Source: Rotaria sp. Silwood1 (Eukaryota; Rotifera; Eurotatoria; Philodinida; Philodinidae). Taken from it: a stretch of DNA of 64,000 nucleotides. How positions within the stretch are numbered: position 1 is the stretch's first letter; each line of letters opens with the position of its first letter. Where the stretch lies: positions 395,498-459,497 of the forward strand of contig CAJNOP010000040.1 in assembly GCA_905250075.1 (NCBI GenBank). The letters are read 5' to 3'. The position numbers were made by a program, and so were the translations under genes. The notes below the pieces were generated by a model, which saw only the letters and a program-made list of their open reading frames with translations, was not told the DNA's origin and ran no database searches. Of the stretch, positions 14,101 to 26,728 are shown in pieces.

Positions 14101-14923
14101 TAGGATGGAATCATGATCAATTACATTCAATTATTTACTTACAAGTATCAACAATAAGTCAAGCGTTAATATTTACAACACGTTCACGTAGTTTCTTTTT
14201 TATGGAACGTCCATCAATAATATTAGTTGTTGCATTTGCTGTAGCACAACTTGTTGCAACATTTATTGCTGTTTATGCTAATTGGGGTTTTACAGATATT
14301 CAAGGTTGTGGTTGGTCATGGGCTGGTATTGTTTGGATATGGAATATTGTTTGGTTTTTTCCACTTGATCTTCTTAAAGTAAAATAAAAGAATTTCTATT
14401 TTGAAGATTTATTATTTTATTGTAGTTTTCACTTCGTGCTTATTTTGATCCAAAACAAAAACAAGCTATTGAAGAACTCTTAACAGCTGAACCATCGACA
14501 GAAGAACAAAGAACTCGTCGTAAAAGTACAATTGCTGGTGGTGTTCCATCGGGTCCACCATCACGTCGTTCAACTTTGGGAAGTGGAGAAGGTTTACGTT
14601 CAAGACGTGAAACATTTGTTCAAGCACATGCTAAATATTATGCACCAAATATAGAAGTTCTATCAACAACACATCATCATAGAAATTTTGCTCGAATGCT
14701 TAAAGTTCAAGGTGCTGATGCACCAGTGATTTCGGTCGATCGTGATGAACTTCGACGTTTTTCACTCGTACAGGTATAAATGCACTTAATTTTTACTTTG
14801 TTTTTTTTATCGTTCACTATTGAATATTTCTTTTCGTATTTTGATTTATAGGCTCATCATGCTTCTAAATTGCTCCATCCACAAAGTGCAAACGCTAATC
14901 GTAGAATAACAACTGCTGTGTAG
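11127..14923 (+). CDS. P-type (P3A) plasma-membrane proton ATPase
   Basis: Thirteen phase-consistent exons: 11127-11275, 11352-11403, 11463-11838, 11894-12019, 12069-12228, 12310-12639, 12708-12782, 12841-13163, 13233-13610, 13675-13808, 13860-14378, 14426-14773 and 14852-14923, about 1013 residues. The N-terminal domain leads into FGHN and [13 protein letters not shown] (M1). Then come LTGES (actuator), CSDKTGTLT with the phosphorylated Asp near residue 354, [20 protein letters not shown], and [20 protein letters not shown] near 612. [18 protein letters not shown] carries the M6 Asp (~710) that corresponds to the proton-binding Asp684 of plant AHA2; the M2 Asn is also kept ([16 protein letters not shown]). 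These mark a P3A proton pump, not a Na/K or Ca pump. The C-terminal tail (~140 residues, Arg/Ser-rich) is longer than in fungi and does not end in the plant YTV 14-3-3 motif. AATAAA at 14996. The gene has host-like short introns and codon use. P3A pumps are not typical of animals, so transfer is suspected. Confidence 0.93.
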
Positions 14924-15124
14924 ATAAACAATGTATTGAATATTACTGATACAAGTTGATCTCTTGTCAATCTTTCTGCACACATACATACAAACAATAA
15001 ATGTCTGTTCTTTTTTTTTTGATTTTTTGTAGCATTTCTTTGTTTCTTTTAAGATTTGACACTCTTATTTATGACTTGCTTTTGTGAATAATTATCTTTT
15101 AATTTTAATAAAATCAATTACTTG

Positions 15125-15748
15125 TCATTTTATTTCTTTTTTTCGTATACGTTCAATAAGAACTTGATCACCATGATCATGTAAATTATCGTTATTAATA
15201 TCTAATGTTTGAATATTTATATTATCACCACATGGTATATTAACTTGTTTTAATTTTTCATTTATTATATTTGATGTTTGTTTACTTGTTTTAGAATAAA
15301 TATTTTCTGTAGTTGTAACATTCGATATAACATTTCGAATCATCTGTTCAAGTTCAATGTCATAAACATCATCAGGTTTATCCATATTAAACATATCTTC
15401 ACAATTGATATCTTTTGTACGTGCTACTTTTTCAACTTTAAGTTCAAGTTGAGCAACTCTATTACGCATTTGTTCTAATTCTTCATCAATTTCTTCTTTT
15501 AATCTATCATGATCAATTTTAATTAAAAGTTTTTTCATTAAACGTACAAATTTTACTTGTTGTTGTAATCGTTCTTTATATCGAATAGCAGCTAATTCTT
15601 TACGTATTCGTTTATCTACTGATGATTCACGATAAATTTTATTTGATGAAAATCCTTGACCTGTACGAATATAATTCTCATATTTTAATGCTTCACGACC
15701 TTCACGTTGTTTCGGCAAAAAATTCAATGCTGCTAATAATCCAAACAT
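15125..15748 (-). CDS. Unrecognised coiled-coil protein
   Basis: Single-exon frame of 207 residues; the first ATG in frame is at 15748. I do not recognise the family. The N-terminus is MFGLLAALNFLPK, a short hydrophobic stretch. A basic/amphipathic region follows (YIRTGQGFSS, RIRKELAAIRYKERLQQQ). Residues ~55-115 are rich in Lys, Glu, Leu and Arg with heptad-like spacing, as in a coiled coil (EEIDEELEQMRNRVAQLELK). The C-terminal third is polar and Asn/Asp-rich. Host-like codon bias and an uninterrupted frame support a real gene. It is convergent with the ATPase, with 201 bp between stops. Function unknown. Confidence 0.6.
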   Translation of the reverse strand: MFGLLAALNFLPKQREGREALKYENYIRTGQGFSSNKIYRESSVDKRIRKELAAIRYKERLQQQVKFVRLMKKLLIKIDHDRLKEEIDEELEQMRNRVAQLELKVEKVARTKDINCEDMFNMDKPDDVYDIELEQMIRNVISNVTTTENIYSKTSKQTSNIINEKLKQVNIPCGDNINIQTLDINNDNLHDHGDQVLIERIRKKEIK

Positions 15749-18498
15749 GATTATTTTTTGCGCCAAAAAAAAAAAACTATTTTAGATTTATGTGAGTTAA
15801 ATATTATACAATTTGTTTACATTGTCAGTTTTAAATATAGAAAATAACCTCTTTTATACTTTTTTTTTCCTGGTCAGTACGTTCCAATTTAAAACAAACA
15901 AATTTTTCTAAATATTCTTCTGATATCATAATTGATTTAATTCATTCTTCAAATAAGTAAAAATTTGCTTTTTTAAGAAAGATAGCATACCTGCATGTCA
16001 ATTCATGACGCACTTGAAATGTTTTATTATTTTTCTTATCATAAAATGTACTTTGAATTTTAGGTAATACGATTACTAGAGCACATATGGGTTTCTTTGA
16101 TTATAAAACTTAATCAAAAATGAATTAGTTTTCTTGATCATTTCATCGATAGACTTCGACGAATTAAAAAACGAACGAGTTATTAAAAACTTATATTTGT
16201 ATTGTGCCTCTACCATTGCAATATGTTGCAATCGTACTATACAAATGACGTCACATCTACCTACATCATAGACGATGTGAGGGGGTGGAAGGTTGTTTGA
16301 GAATTAAACACATATGTCAAAGTCCATAAAAGAACTAAAGATACTTTTATGCCGTAAAATAACCTGAGAAAAATATTAACGAGTTTATATTCATATATTT
16401 CCAAGAAATGGTCAAATAAATATATAGTAAGATAATAATTTTCTTTTTGTACCTTCTAGCAGCATAGGATATAAACTTTTTTGATAAAACAAAAAAAAAA
16501 TCATAGAAAAAATGATAAGGAACTTTGTCCCACAATTTTGTCTAGAAAAACAGTACAATATAGATAAATGGAAGTTATTATTATGATCTAAATTTTAGAC
16601 AGAAAAAACTTGAGTTAGTTATCATCTAAAAAAAAAAAAAAAGAAAATATGAGACAGTCGTTTTTTGTTTCTATTTAATATGATCTAGTAATCAAACGAT
16701 CATATGATACGAAGAGAATCTTATTTATGTATAATATATCATGAATCTCGTAAGAATATAGTTAAGAACGTAAATTATATTGATTTTTCTATAATAATAT
16801 TGAAATAGTTAACATTCAAAAAAAATTTTTCTTTTTATATCAAATTCCAAGGTTGTTCAAATAAAGAAATAATCTAGTATTTTGAAAAAAAACGAGAATG
16901 AGATTATAAATGTTATGTAGGCGTTTTACATAAAAGTACATTTAATGTTAATAAATAGAATAATATTTAATAGTGATCAAAAGTTAATACTAATCATATC
17001 TATTTTATCCTTATTTTTAAGTTCAATACTTATATAAATGATATCATTATCTTTTTAAAGAACAAGGTCCTTTTATGAGTTATAAGTTTTTTTATCGTAT
17101 ACTATATAAAGTATTATTAAATTTTGCTTTCTTGACTTCCGTGCTTCATCACGCATAGAGCAGACAACACGTTACGTTATTCTTTGTCATTTTATACAAA
17201 TACTGTATAATCATGATGACGACGTGGATGATAAGTAATCAAAAAGCATAAAAGATGAAAGTCAGCTGGCTGATATTAAACGTAGAATCACGCACCTATC
17301 TTAAGAACAAAAAATTATCAAACATAAATATAAATTGCAAAAAAAAAACATTCACAGAAAGAGTGACTATTCACAAACAATTCTTATTTACTCGCTTTTT
17401 TTTAATGTATTTGTAAATATATTGCCAAATATTTATCAATATTTCTCATGAAACAACGAATGAGACTCAATGCAATGAGTCCAATGAGTAAGTATATTTA
17501 TTCATTTTTTAGTATGTGTTATAATTATATCACCCGAAATTCTACGAATGTAATATGTTATATTTTGTAGATCTATTAGAATTTCGATATAACGCGATTT
17601 ATATTTTTATTCTGTCACTGTTTTCATCTACACATATATATACAAACATAACAAACAAATACCATATAAACAAACTTTGAGATAGTTCAGGAACAAATTG
17701 ACTATTAAAAAAAAAAAAAAAAAAAGAATTCAATCAAAAATAGGAAACATGAGATTGTTCTCTATTCTCAAGAAGAAATCAAAACAATTTTTATGTCATA
17801 CGAGAAATGAAAGGATGTCATCGGGTAAGATTATTTCATTGTTATCTTTTAAAAGAGAATAAAAATTACTGCATACAAATTTACTAGTCTGTCTGTTCTC
17901 ATTTATTCTCACGTTTTCTTTTACTATTGAAACGTGTGCATACACATAACTATATTATATCGAAGTTCGATATTAATGATTATGTTGATATATTATTCTA
18001 TTTTATTTCTTTTGCTACACGTACACTCATTTATTCTTCACTAATAATAAATTATAGGGTTTATTCGATGATGAATCTACTATTGAAACTCAACAAGTCA
18101 TACTTTCTATCTATTTTAGAAGACAGCTGAGAACCAAAAGAACAGAAAAGAAAAGAGAGAAAAATAACTATTCAATTTTATGTACATAACGAAAGGAAAG
18201 AAAAGTCTTTTTTTTTTCTTTTCTTTTCTTTTCCTGTCCGTAGAAAAAAAAACGACCGACGAAGAAGATTTTCTCTTCTATTCATTTTCTCTGTCATCTC
18301 GTTCTCTGACACAGCTTGCTCGCATCTGATCGCTTCGTCAGATAGATTAGTGTGAATACGAGTGATTATTGTTCACATCACATTGTCGACTAACGAGGTA
18401 TCCCGTTGTCGGAGTCGAAATCAATTCGACACGGGGAAAAGAATAAAGTGTTCATAAAGGCATTGATAATGGTTATATTTTGACAAAAAACTAATCTA
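15749..18498. other. AT-rich intergenic region and probable kinase 5' UTR
   Basis: No gene found. It contains homopolymer runs and a small palindrome near 16215 (ATTGCAATATGTTGCAAT). The last 200 bases are less AT-rich, with TTTTCTTTTC tracts and a CG-containing segment near 18365-18440, and could be promoter and 5' UTR of the kinase gene starting at 18499. Confidence 0.35.
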
Positions 18499-21400
18499 AT
18501 GGCACATCGAACAGCTTTACCAGAGACCAATCATGACGATGACTGTCAGCTTATATCTTTCACAAATAAATTACCCTATTACGTAAGACATCTATGCAAA
18601 TCTACCAATAAAAACAAGACATCAGTCGTCACATCAACATCAAGTATGTATTGGAGACCAAAAAAAAAAAAATTGTCAAACATCAGTTAATGATTTGAAT
18701 AAGAAAAAAATAATAAAAAGAAAATGAACATATTTTATTTTGATATTAATCAACTGTTCTTGATTCTTTTTTCTTTTTGACATTTGATTGCATAGTTAAA
18801 TTAAAAAAGAGATTGATGAATAGAATTAGAAGAAGAAAAAAAATGAGAAAAGAAAAACGAGCAAATGTCGACTACTATCAATACGATATTTCTCAGAAAA
18901 CAACTGAAAAACAAAGAGACTCCTATAATAGATTTTGTGTCTCTCTTTCTTAATAAATTGCCAGAGTACAAATTAGAAATTGTATATATACATTTTTTTG
19001 TTTATTATTAACTTCCGAGCACTTGTGTTACATAGAATGATTTTTTATCATTATAGTTTACTCACTCGATCAACAAAATCTCACACTATAATTCTTTTTT
19101 CTCTTCTGTCTGAGTGAATGTCTATATTTGGCTATGTGTACGCATAGGCAACATCTGTTTCTGTTGCTGTTTACTCGCTTAGTTTTGTTGTTGTTGTTGT
19201 ATGTTTTGTTTTGTACTAGTGATGGTCGTCACCTCCCTCTCCTCCTCCACATAACAACGATGTGAGTTTTGTCAAAATTATATTACTATGTTCTCTTTCT
19301 TTTTTCTTTTTCTCGTTCTTTCTTTTACACTTATGGATAGAGACAAAAAGGCTCTTTGCCGTCTCGTAACCTTGAATGTCTTTTTCTCATACTTGATCGT
19401 TCGTTTGCAATTCGCAAACCAAGGTTTTATAGCTAATTATATATATTTTTCTATCATTTTTTTTTTCTCTTTTTTTCCTTTTTTTTTTCACGTTCGGTGG
19501 CTTAGTTCGTATGTTGAACAACAAGGTTGTAGTAAATAGTAGTAATGATTGAATATGATGAAGATGATATTGCAAGGTCTCGGAAGTAGAAGTAAATAAT
19601 AAAGAAAAAACTAAGGCAGATGCAGAAATAGAAAGAAAGACGAGAAGAGAAAAGAAGAGAAGGAAGTTTTGTTTTTGTTGTTATTATTTTGCAGCTTTAG
19701 TGATGTCAACGTTTTTTACAAGGTCGTTCTTTCTCGACTCTTTTTCTTTCTATTATTGACAAGACAAAAAAAGAAATTGAACTGATGTATAATTGTATTT
19801 GCGTGAGAAAGAGAAGTCTTCACGACCTTGTGGTTAATATTAGTCCCAAGTAGAGAAAAAAGAATAAAACAAACAGATGATATGTCTATCTTCTTTTTTT
19901 TTGTTGCTTAATAATAATGCTGACGTCTAAATTACATGCTACATGCATATGATTATTCTATCTAACCGCAATCATCGACCACAAAAACCTTTCTTCTCTT
20001 TATTTGTCATCAGTTTGGTACATTGAAAATTATTCCTTTTATATTCATCAGTACCGTTTTTGTTTCCTATGACGAGTTCTGCTTCTTCTTCTTCTATCGA
20101 TTCTTTAGCTTTGCTTAATCTCTTTTTTTTTTTTTTTGGTCAGAACAACAATCTATCCACATATTCATTTGTTCAATAAACATAAATACCATCCAACGAA
20201 TCATTTTTGACAGCTCCGTTTCCTTTTTTTCTTTCATTATATAACTTCAACTACGACCATCAGTTAGAGTGCATTTGACATACAATGCATCCCGTATATG
20301 TATATATGAGAAAAAGAAGTCCTTGGACACATACGTGGTGCAAAATAATAGCAGAAAAGAAAAAAAAACGAAAGTACCGATAAAAGAGAAAAAAAGTGTC
20401 AAGAGAGAGCGAGCAAGAGAGACAGATAGAAAGAAATAATATTCTCGACTAGGACGGACGAGTACATTTTCTTTCTCCAGCTGTCGAAAAAAAAAGCCAG
20501 AATGTATATGTGTATTAGATTGGTTAGGGTAAAAGACGGACAACAAGAGGAAAAAAATTTTTTTTTTTTTTCGATAGAGTGTTACTGTGTATGATGGACA
20601 CATCGACCGATAGACAAGAAATAGGAAAGCAAAAATAGCCGTTTGTATATTTTGCTTCTAAACGGTCAAACTAAACGCAAACAGAACAGACTGTGTGTAT
20701 GTCTATGTTACTTCTGTATTATCCTGTTTTGTAGTTTTCTTTTTTTTTTTAATGATTGAAAATCAAAAATATTATTTTTATCTTTGTAGAAGATCAAAAT
20801 AAATCTTCGGAAGTGGACTCAACACAACAGCTAAATGAAAATCATTCAAAATCTGTAGCTATTTTTTCACTTTCATCATCATCATCGTCATCATCTTCAT
20901 TACACGAATCAATAGGAATATCATCATCAGTAATGTCAACACGTGTACTACCAGTTGGTTGTTATCATGAACAAGATCAAACAACAACACATGATAAAAA
21001 TTCAACATCATCATCAATGATAAAATATTTTAATACATATCGTGAACAAATTCCATTTACATCAAGTTGTTCATCATCATCATCATCAACATCATCATCA
21101 TCATCAACACAACCATCAACTAAACGAGATTTAATATCATCAAAAAAACCAATTGAACATTTCCTTCCAACTGTTGATACATTAACTATTGAACAAAATT
21201 TATTTAATATGGTTCGTTTTGATATAATTAAATCAAATTTTTGTGATTATTATCAATTGGGAGATTTTGTACGAAGTGGTGGATTTTCTGATATACATGA
21301 AGGAATTCGTATGAGTGATAATAAAAAAGTTGTTGTTAAATTTATTCCAAAAGAAAAAACAAAAAATTGGTTAATGATTAATCAAAAAAAATATCCGGCT

Positions 21401-23335
21401 GAAGTTTTATTACATAAAGCTGTACATGAAATTCAAGGTTTAATTTTGTTTTTTCTAATACAAATTGAAATTTAAAAAAAAAAATTATTTTTTTTTTTTA
21501 ATTTTTAGGTATTATTCATGTTTATGATTATTTTGAGAATGCTGACCATTGGATATTAGTTATGGAACGTTTACGTAATTGTCAAGATTTATTTGATTAT
21601 TTGGAATCTAGAGATCGTGGACGTCTTAACGAAGTTGGAGCAAAGAAATTTTTTCAACAGTTAGTTCAAATTAATCTAGCTATGTTACGGTAAGTTTACA
21701 ATAAGACAATTTATCATTAGTTATTGTGAATATAACATTACAAAATTTAGAGATAATGCAATATTGTAATCAAAAAATCAAACATAATATGCCGCTGATT
21801 AAAAAACATATTCAAATGTCGGATGCCCTTTAACTTTTTATTATGAGTATGAGAAGATCTCTGTGAGAATAGGAAAAAAAAAGTTTAAAAGAAAACAACA
21901 TTTTTTTTTCCTCACGATATTCAATTTCCAAATTGATGATATGTCAAAAACACTTTATTTTGGATTTTTTTTTACCAATGTTTTGTTTCTACGAAAAAAA
22001 TTTCATTATTAGACTATGAACTTGAATCATTTTAAAATAAATATTGCACTCACAATCATGACCAGTCACAATGCATATCACTACTCGCAAGGTCAAGACT
22101 ACTAGAAGTATAAAATGATTAAGATCAATATCAGCAATGAAATAATGCAGAAATTATGTTTGAAAAAAATTTTTCTCTCATACATGAAGAATATGTAATT
22201 ATTGACAACAGCTGCTACTTTAATAAATTGTATTTTCCTATTATGCTTCATATAAATCAAATCATAGAATAGGTACATTTCATGTCAAGAGTCCACACTT
22301 GTGAACACGCAAATTTTTATTAAAGATGACATTCTAGACTATCTCTTTTAGGTTGAAAAAACAAATTTTTATTATAAAGGATGACCCCTAACTGTCTAAT
22401 TGCTTTCTTCAGTAAATCTAGTGAGTTGTAGATAATCGATCATGTTAATTCTCAATATCAATACAAGACGTGTACCTAAGACTTTAGAAAACTTTTTTGA
22501 TTCATATACATTGTTGAGTACATTGAGTTGATTATAAAATACTATTTTTTTTTGTCATTTGAGAATTATCATTAAGGTCACCAGAAACATAAATCTTTCT
22601 TTTCCCTATTGATTCATAAAATAAAATGAGTTGTTCTTTTTCTGTGAAAATCATTAGAGAAAAAAAGAATTATGTTTCTGGTGACCTCAGTAATAGTTCC
22701 CAAACGAAAAAAAAAATAATACTTTTTAGTTAACTTGATGTACTCTATAAACTAGATGGATCAAAACAATTTTCTTGATAAAAACCGATTAGATTTGGTG
22801 AAAAAATACGATTAAGTCTTCGTTGATTAACATATTTTATTTTATTTTATTTTTTTGCTTGTTTTAGAAAAGGCGTTGTTCATCGTGATATTAAAAGTGA
22901 AAATATCTTAGTTGATCTTGATACTGAATCACTTGTATTAATTGATTTTGGTGCTAGTGCTATATATAAATCACCAGTGTCATATTATTCAGATTTTCAT
23001 GGAACTAAACAATATAAATCACCTGAATATATATTAAAAAGACGTTATACAGGCATACCATCAACTGTATGGACACTCGGTGTATTACTCTATGATATGG
23101 TTAGTTATAGGACCCCCTCCGCAAAAAAAAATTGTTTTATTTGAAATTTTTTTTTTCATAGGTATGCGGTAATTTACCTTTTGAAAGTGAAGAAGATATA
23201 ACTGGACATAAATTAGTATTAAAATCATATTTATCAAGTGAACTAAAAAATTTAATTCAACGATGTCTTGCGCAAAATCCTGAAAGGCGACCATCACTTG
23301 AGGCAATACTTGAACATCCTTGGCTTAAAAATTAA
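18499..23335 (+). CDS. PIM-like serine/threonine protein kinase
   Basis: Proposed exons 18499-18643, 20790-21437, 21509-21689, 22868-23099 and 23162-23335, all phase-matched, about 459 residues. The kinase domain starts near residue 200: glycine loop VRSGGFSDIHEG, catalytic Lys in VVVKFIPK, then KTKNW and PAEVLLHKAV, which follow the PIM pattern. The hinge region LVMERLRNCQDLFDYLE resembles PIM ERPEPVQDLFDF. Catalytic loop HRDIKSENIL, DFGAS, KSPEY, WTLGVLLYDMVCG and terminal RRPSLEAILEHPWLK are intact. PIM kinases are constitutively active survival/growth kinases regulated by abundance (family knowledge). The first ~150 residues are low-complexity with two long serine runs coded by TCA/TCT repeats. 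Exon 1 (MAHRTALPET) is joined over a 2.1 kb intron by phase alone and is the weakest part. Intron 3 (1.18 kb) holds a long inverted repeat. Confidence 0.85.
22485..22775. repeat. Imperfect inverted repeat inside a kinase intron
   Basis: The two arms, roughly 22485-22610 and 22650-22775, are complementary with scattered mismatches. The best-matched core is AGGTCACCAGAAACATAA at 22575-22592 against its complement at 22670-22688. The outer parts share GAGTACAT and a poly-T/A segment. It may be a decayed foldback element or MITE; I could not define a clean target duplication. RNA from this intron could fold into a long hairpin. Confidence 0.65.
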
Positions 23336-24157
23336 TATATATATTCTATTTGCAATTTTTATATTAACAGTGAGTGTGTATGTTTAATGTCTTGCATTTA
23401 TTTTTCTCAAGTGTACTGGTGCTCCTTGTTTCCCGATCAGGAATAATATTTCTTCCATATAGGCAAATTCTGAATGCTTTAGCTCGTCTTTTTTTTCTCA
23501 GTGATACCTGTACGGCAGGTTTATATGTTTTGTTTTTCTGCATGTGTTAGGCTGTGTATTAGATTAGAGTGTTTTTCTTCTTTTCTGTTTTTCTCTGATT
23601 TTTTTTTTTTCTTCTTGTCTTGTTTATCCTTCAAACTAAATGTCTGATAATTGTTTAAAGTAGATAAAGCAAAAAAAAAAGAAACACACTTTTGTATATC
23701 TATCTGTTTGCCTTTATGACGAAATGAAAAGCAAAACAATCTCAGTTCATTTATTAAAAAAAAAAGAAAAACAAAACAACTATATAGATGTTCATTTTCT
23801 TGTATCTTCTTCATGTTTCATTGTCGGTTATAATGTTAATTTATTACCAAACAACAAAAACACAACAAATATGATGAATAATCCTTTCTTCTTCTGCGTC
23901 TTTTGCTTTTTCTTTGCTCTATCTATCTTTTTCTCTGTTCTCCTTTACAACATACATTTGTGTTGGTTCGATTCTGATGAATAAAAAAAAAAACTACTAC
24001 AGAAAACGTCATTGAATTATATTCGTGTGTTACCATGGTATCAATCATGTAAAGAAAAAGAAAAAAAGACAGAAAGAATTTTATACTCAATCAACTCTAT
24101 TCATTGTTAATAAAACATCTTTCTTCTTTTTTTATTGCGTTCATACATTCAAGAAAT
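23336..24157. other. 3' UTR and intergenic, low complexity
   Basis: Poly-T and poly-A rich sequence after the kinase stop, with CTTTTTC-type tracts. The open frames present are homopolymer-driven and have no protein signature. The last bases before 24158 end in CATTCAAG, a likely splice acceptor for the next gene. Confidence 0.4.
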
Positions 24158-24409
24158 ATGACAAGCGCGCCACAATTAGAATTGGAAAAGCAAGAAGGTG
24201 TACCTGTTGCTGAAGATGGTACTATTGGACATCAAGCTGAAAAAGCAAAACTAGGATTAAAAGAACAGGAAGCTGGTGCTAAATTACATGAATCATCAGT
24301 AACACAAAATATAATACCAGGACAAAATTTACTTGGTTATCAAGATTCAGCTCAACCAGGAATTCGTCCAGGAGATGTAGCTGGAAAAGCTGGTGGAACT
24401 TCAACATAA
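24158..24409 (+). CDS. Small hydrophilic, probably disordered protein
   Basis: A single frame of 83 residues from ATG 24158. A possible acceptor (CATTCAAG, ending at 24153) lies 4 nt upstream, which supports this start. The protein is rich in Gly, Glu, Lys, Ala and Gln, has no Cys or Trp and one Tyr, and includes EKAKLGLKEQEAGAK followed by a Gly/Pro-rich tail (PGIRPGDVAGKAGG). No signal peptide or membrane segment. The composition resembles hydrophilins or LEA-like protectants, which is suggestive in an animal that may tolerate desiccation, but no known LEA repeat is recognisable. Function not assigned. Confidence 0.6.
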   Translation: MTSAPQLELEKQEGVPVAEDGTIGHQAEKAKLGLKEQEAGAKLHESSVTQNIIPGQNLLGYQDSAQPGIRPGDVAGKAGGTST

Positions 24410-26728
24410 TTCATATCATTATTACAAAGAAAAGACTTATTATGAACTATTGAATATATTTTTTTTTCCTTGTGTATATATGTGTATGATTTTTATCTTA
24501 AATAAATAAACAAGTGTTGCTATCTTTCAAATTATAATAAACTTGCAGATTTTAAATGTGAAAAGGTTATTAAAAATACAAAATTAAATAAGACATAAAA
24601 CTAAGAAAAGTCAATTTATGTATAATACAAATATAATTCAAAAGTTGAATTTAGTTGAAAACATAATCAATGTTTATTCATATGCTTTTTTCAAGAGTAT
24701 TATTAGTGATATTTTATAAACCGTTACAATAATTTATTCAGCATGGCAGTCGAGGAGGTGACCCCTCTCCGAACATCAGATTCGTCTTCTTGAAGTTTGT
24801 ACTTATTGTACTACATACAATGTGTTTGATGGCGGAAGTCTTCCAACTGAGCAGTCGCTTATGTGTCGAGACTACGTGTGTCACGTAGATCTAAATGAAC
24901 TAGAAATACTCGAAAAAGAGTTCACATCCTTTACGTATTGCTGCGTAAATACTATTTTTTTTATGGTAGTTTTTAAATGAATGCTGTAGTCTCTTCCAAG
25001 GATGAAAACTGATTTTCGAATTTCAATGTGAAATTTTGCATATAGACAAACCTCAATAAGAGTAGTTTCATGTCTTTTGACTTGCATCTATCCTAGAATA
25101 GCAACAACAATAAGATCTGAGATATTCAGAAAAAAAAAATATATCTCTTTCCAAAGTTTCAAGTCAAAGTTGGAAAAAATGTTTTTCTGAAAGAAACACT
25201 CAGACATTCATTTAAGAAAACATCGTGAGAGTGGTGCAGTAACTCGTCAGCAATAAGTTAAGAGTATCAAGTCTCGACTTAAAAGTGATTTATAAGCTCA
25301 AGGACTTCCTTCATGAGCTTCGAAAAAAAAAACGTGTTCATTCTCGTGAGGTTTTAAATCGTCTCTTCGGAAGAGTAAATTTGAAGCAAAAACTTTCTTT
25401 TTTAAATTCTTTTAACGTCTATGAAGTTTTATTTTATAGAAAAAAAGATCAATATATATATATATATCTTATGAAATGTTATCGATGTGTTTGAATAACC
25501 ATCATCACAAAATATTGAAATGTATATTGAGTACAAATAACATTTAGTTTTTTTTTTTATCAAACTACATAGTAAGAAGTGATTATGAAACCCTTAAAAA
25601 AAACAACACTTTTTTTGCTATTCTATTACAATCAAGAAGGTAAACATGTCGATGAGTCATATGTGTTTTTTAAGATATTTTTATCAACAATTTATAAAAA
25701 TGATTCAATCAACTTATATACTTCGAATCAAATTGTTTACAATATTTCATTCATATAAACAACTGTATATTCTATATTTATTTTCAATTATTTGTGTGTG
25801 AGAAATATTAGTCTTACAGTTGTATTTTTTTTTTTGAGAAATGACGCAAACAGAGAAACCTAGAAAGAATGATCGTCTTTCTACATATTAAATTTCGTCG
25901 AAATATGCTCAACATCTTGATCACGAGCTTAGCAGCTGTGAAAAGCAATATATAAACATACTTAGATGACATGTCAGAATAGAAGAATACAGATAAAAGA
26001 AAACAGATGGAAATGTTAGAGTTATGTTATTTTATGACTGCAATGCCATTGATCTAATCAGAGAACTAGTTCATCAACTCATTTCTTGTAATTAATTCAA
26101 AGTAATTCTTTTAGTTTATTTGTTTTACTGAACATACTGGTTATTGTATATCACATGAAAGAAAAAGAAGAGGAATCCATCTATCATGAAAAAAGTAGAT
26201 GAGAAAGACACTTTAAAATGAAGAACTAACTATAATAGAATATAAACTCATACTTACAAATTTCTTATCAAAGACTCATTAGTATAATATAGCTTTCCTT
26301 CAATAACGTTTCTCATATGTACACACAGGACAAGAAAAAAATCATCTATTGAGTGCTAAAAGCAATAATTATGGACATAAATTAATTATTCATTTAAATA
26401 AATAATCCTATTAACTAATGATAGTTTAGTTTAACAAGTGAAGAAAAACACATATAATATTGTAGTCAATATAAGTTCCATACGAGACGAGTAATTATAA
26501 TGACAAGAAAATAGTAAACACGACGGAAGATGTGCCCTTGTATACATGTTTTTCTATTTATTCATTAATTCAAAACAAGAGAAGGAGAAAAACAACTGAC
26601 TCAAGCATAATTTTGATTGGAGTATGGTTAATAAAGAAATTATTGATTCGTAAAACAGAATAACTAAAGGTAAACATAAGATTTACATTCACGTTTTATT
26701 GTATCTATTTGTTTATAAATTCGAAAAA
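24410..26728. other. AT-rich intergenic region
   Basis: About 2.3 kb with no supported gene. Short frames near 24.9 and 25.3 kb have no family signature and unlike-host codon pattern. An (AT)n run occurs near 25450. Confidence 0.4.

Noticed and set aside
15749-15766. Upstream extension of the coiled-coil gene to 15766
   Set aside because: That codon is TTG; the first ATG is at 15748.
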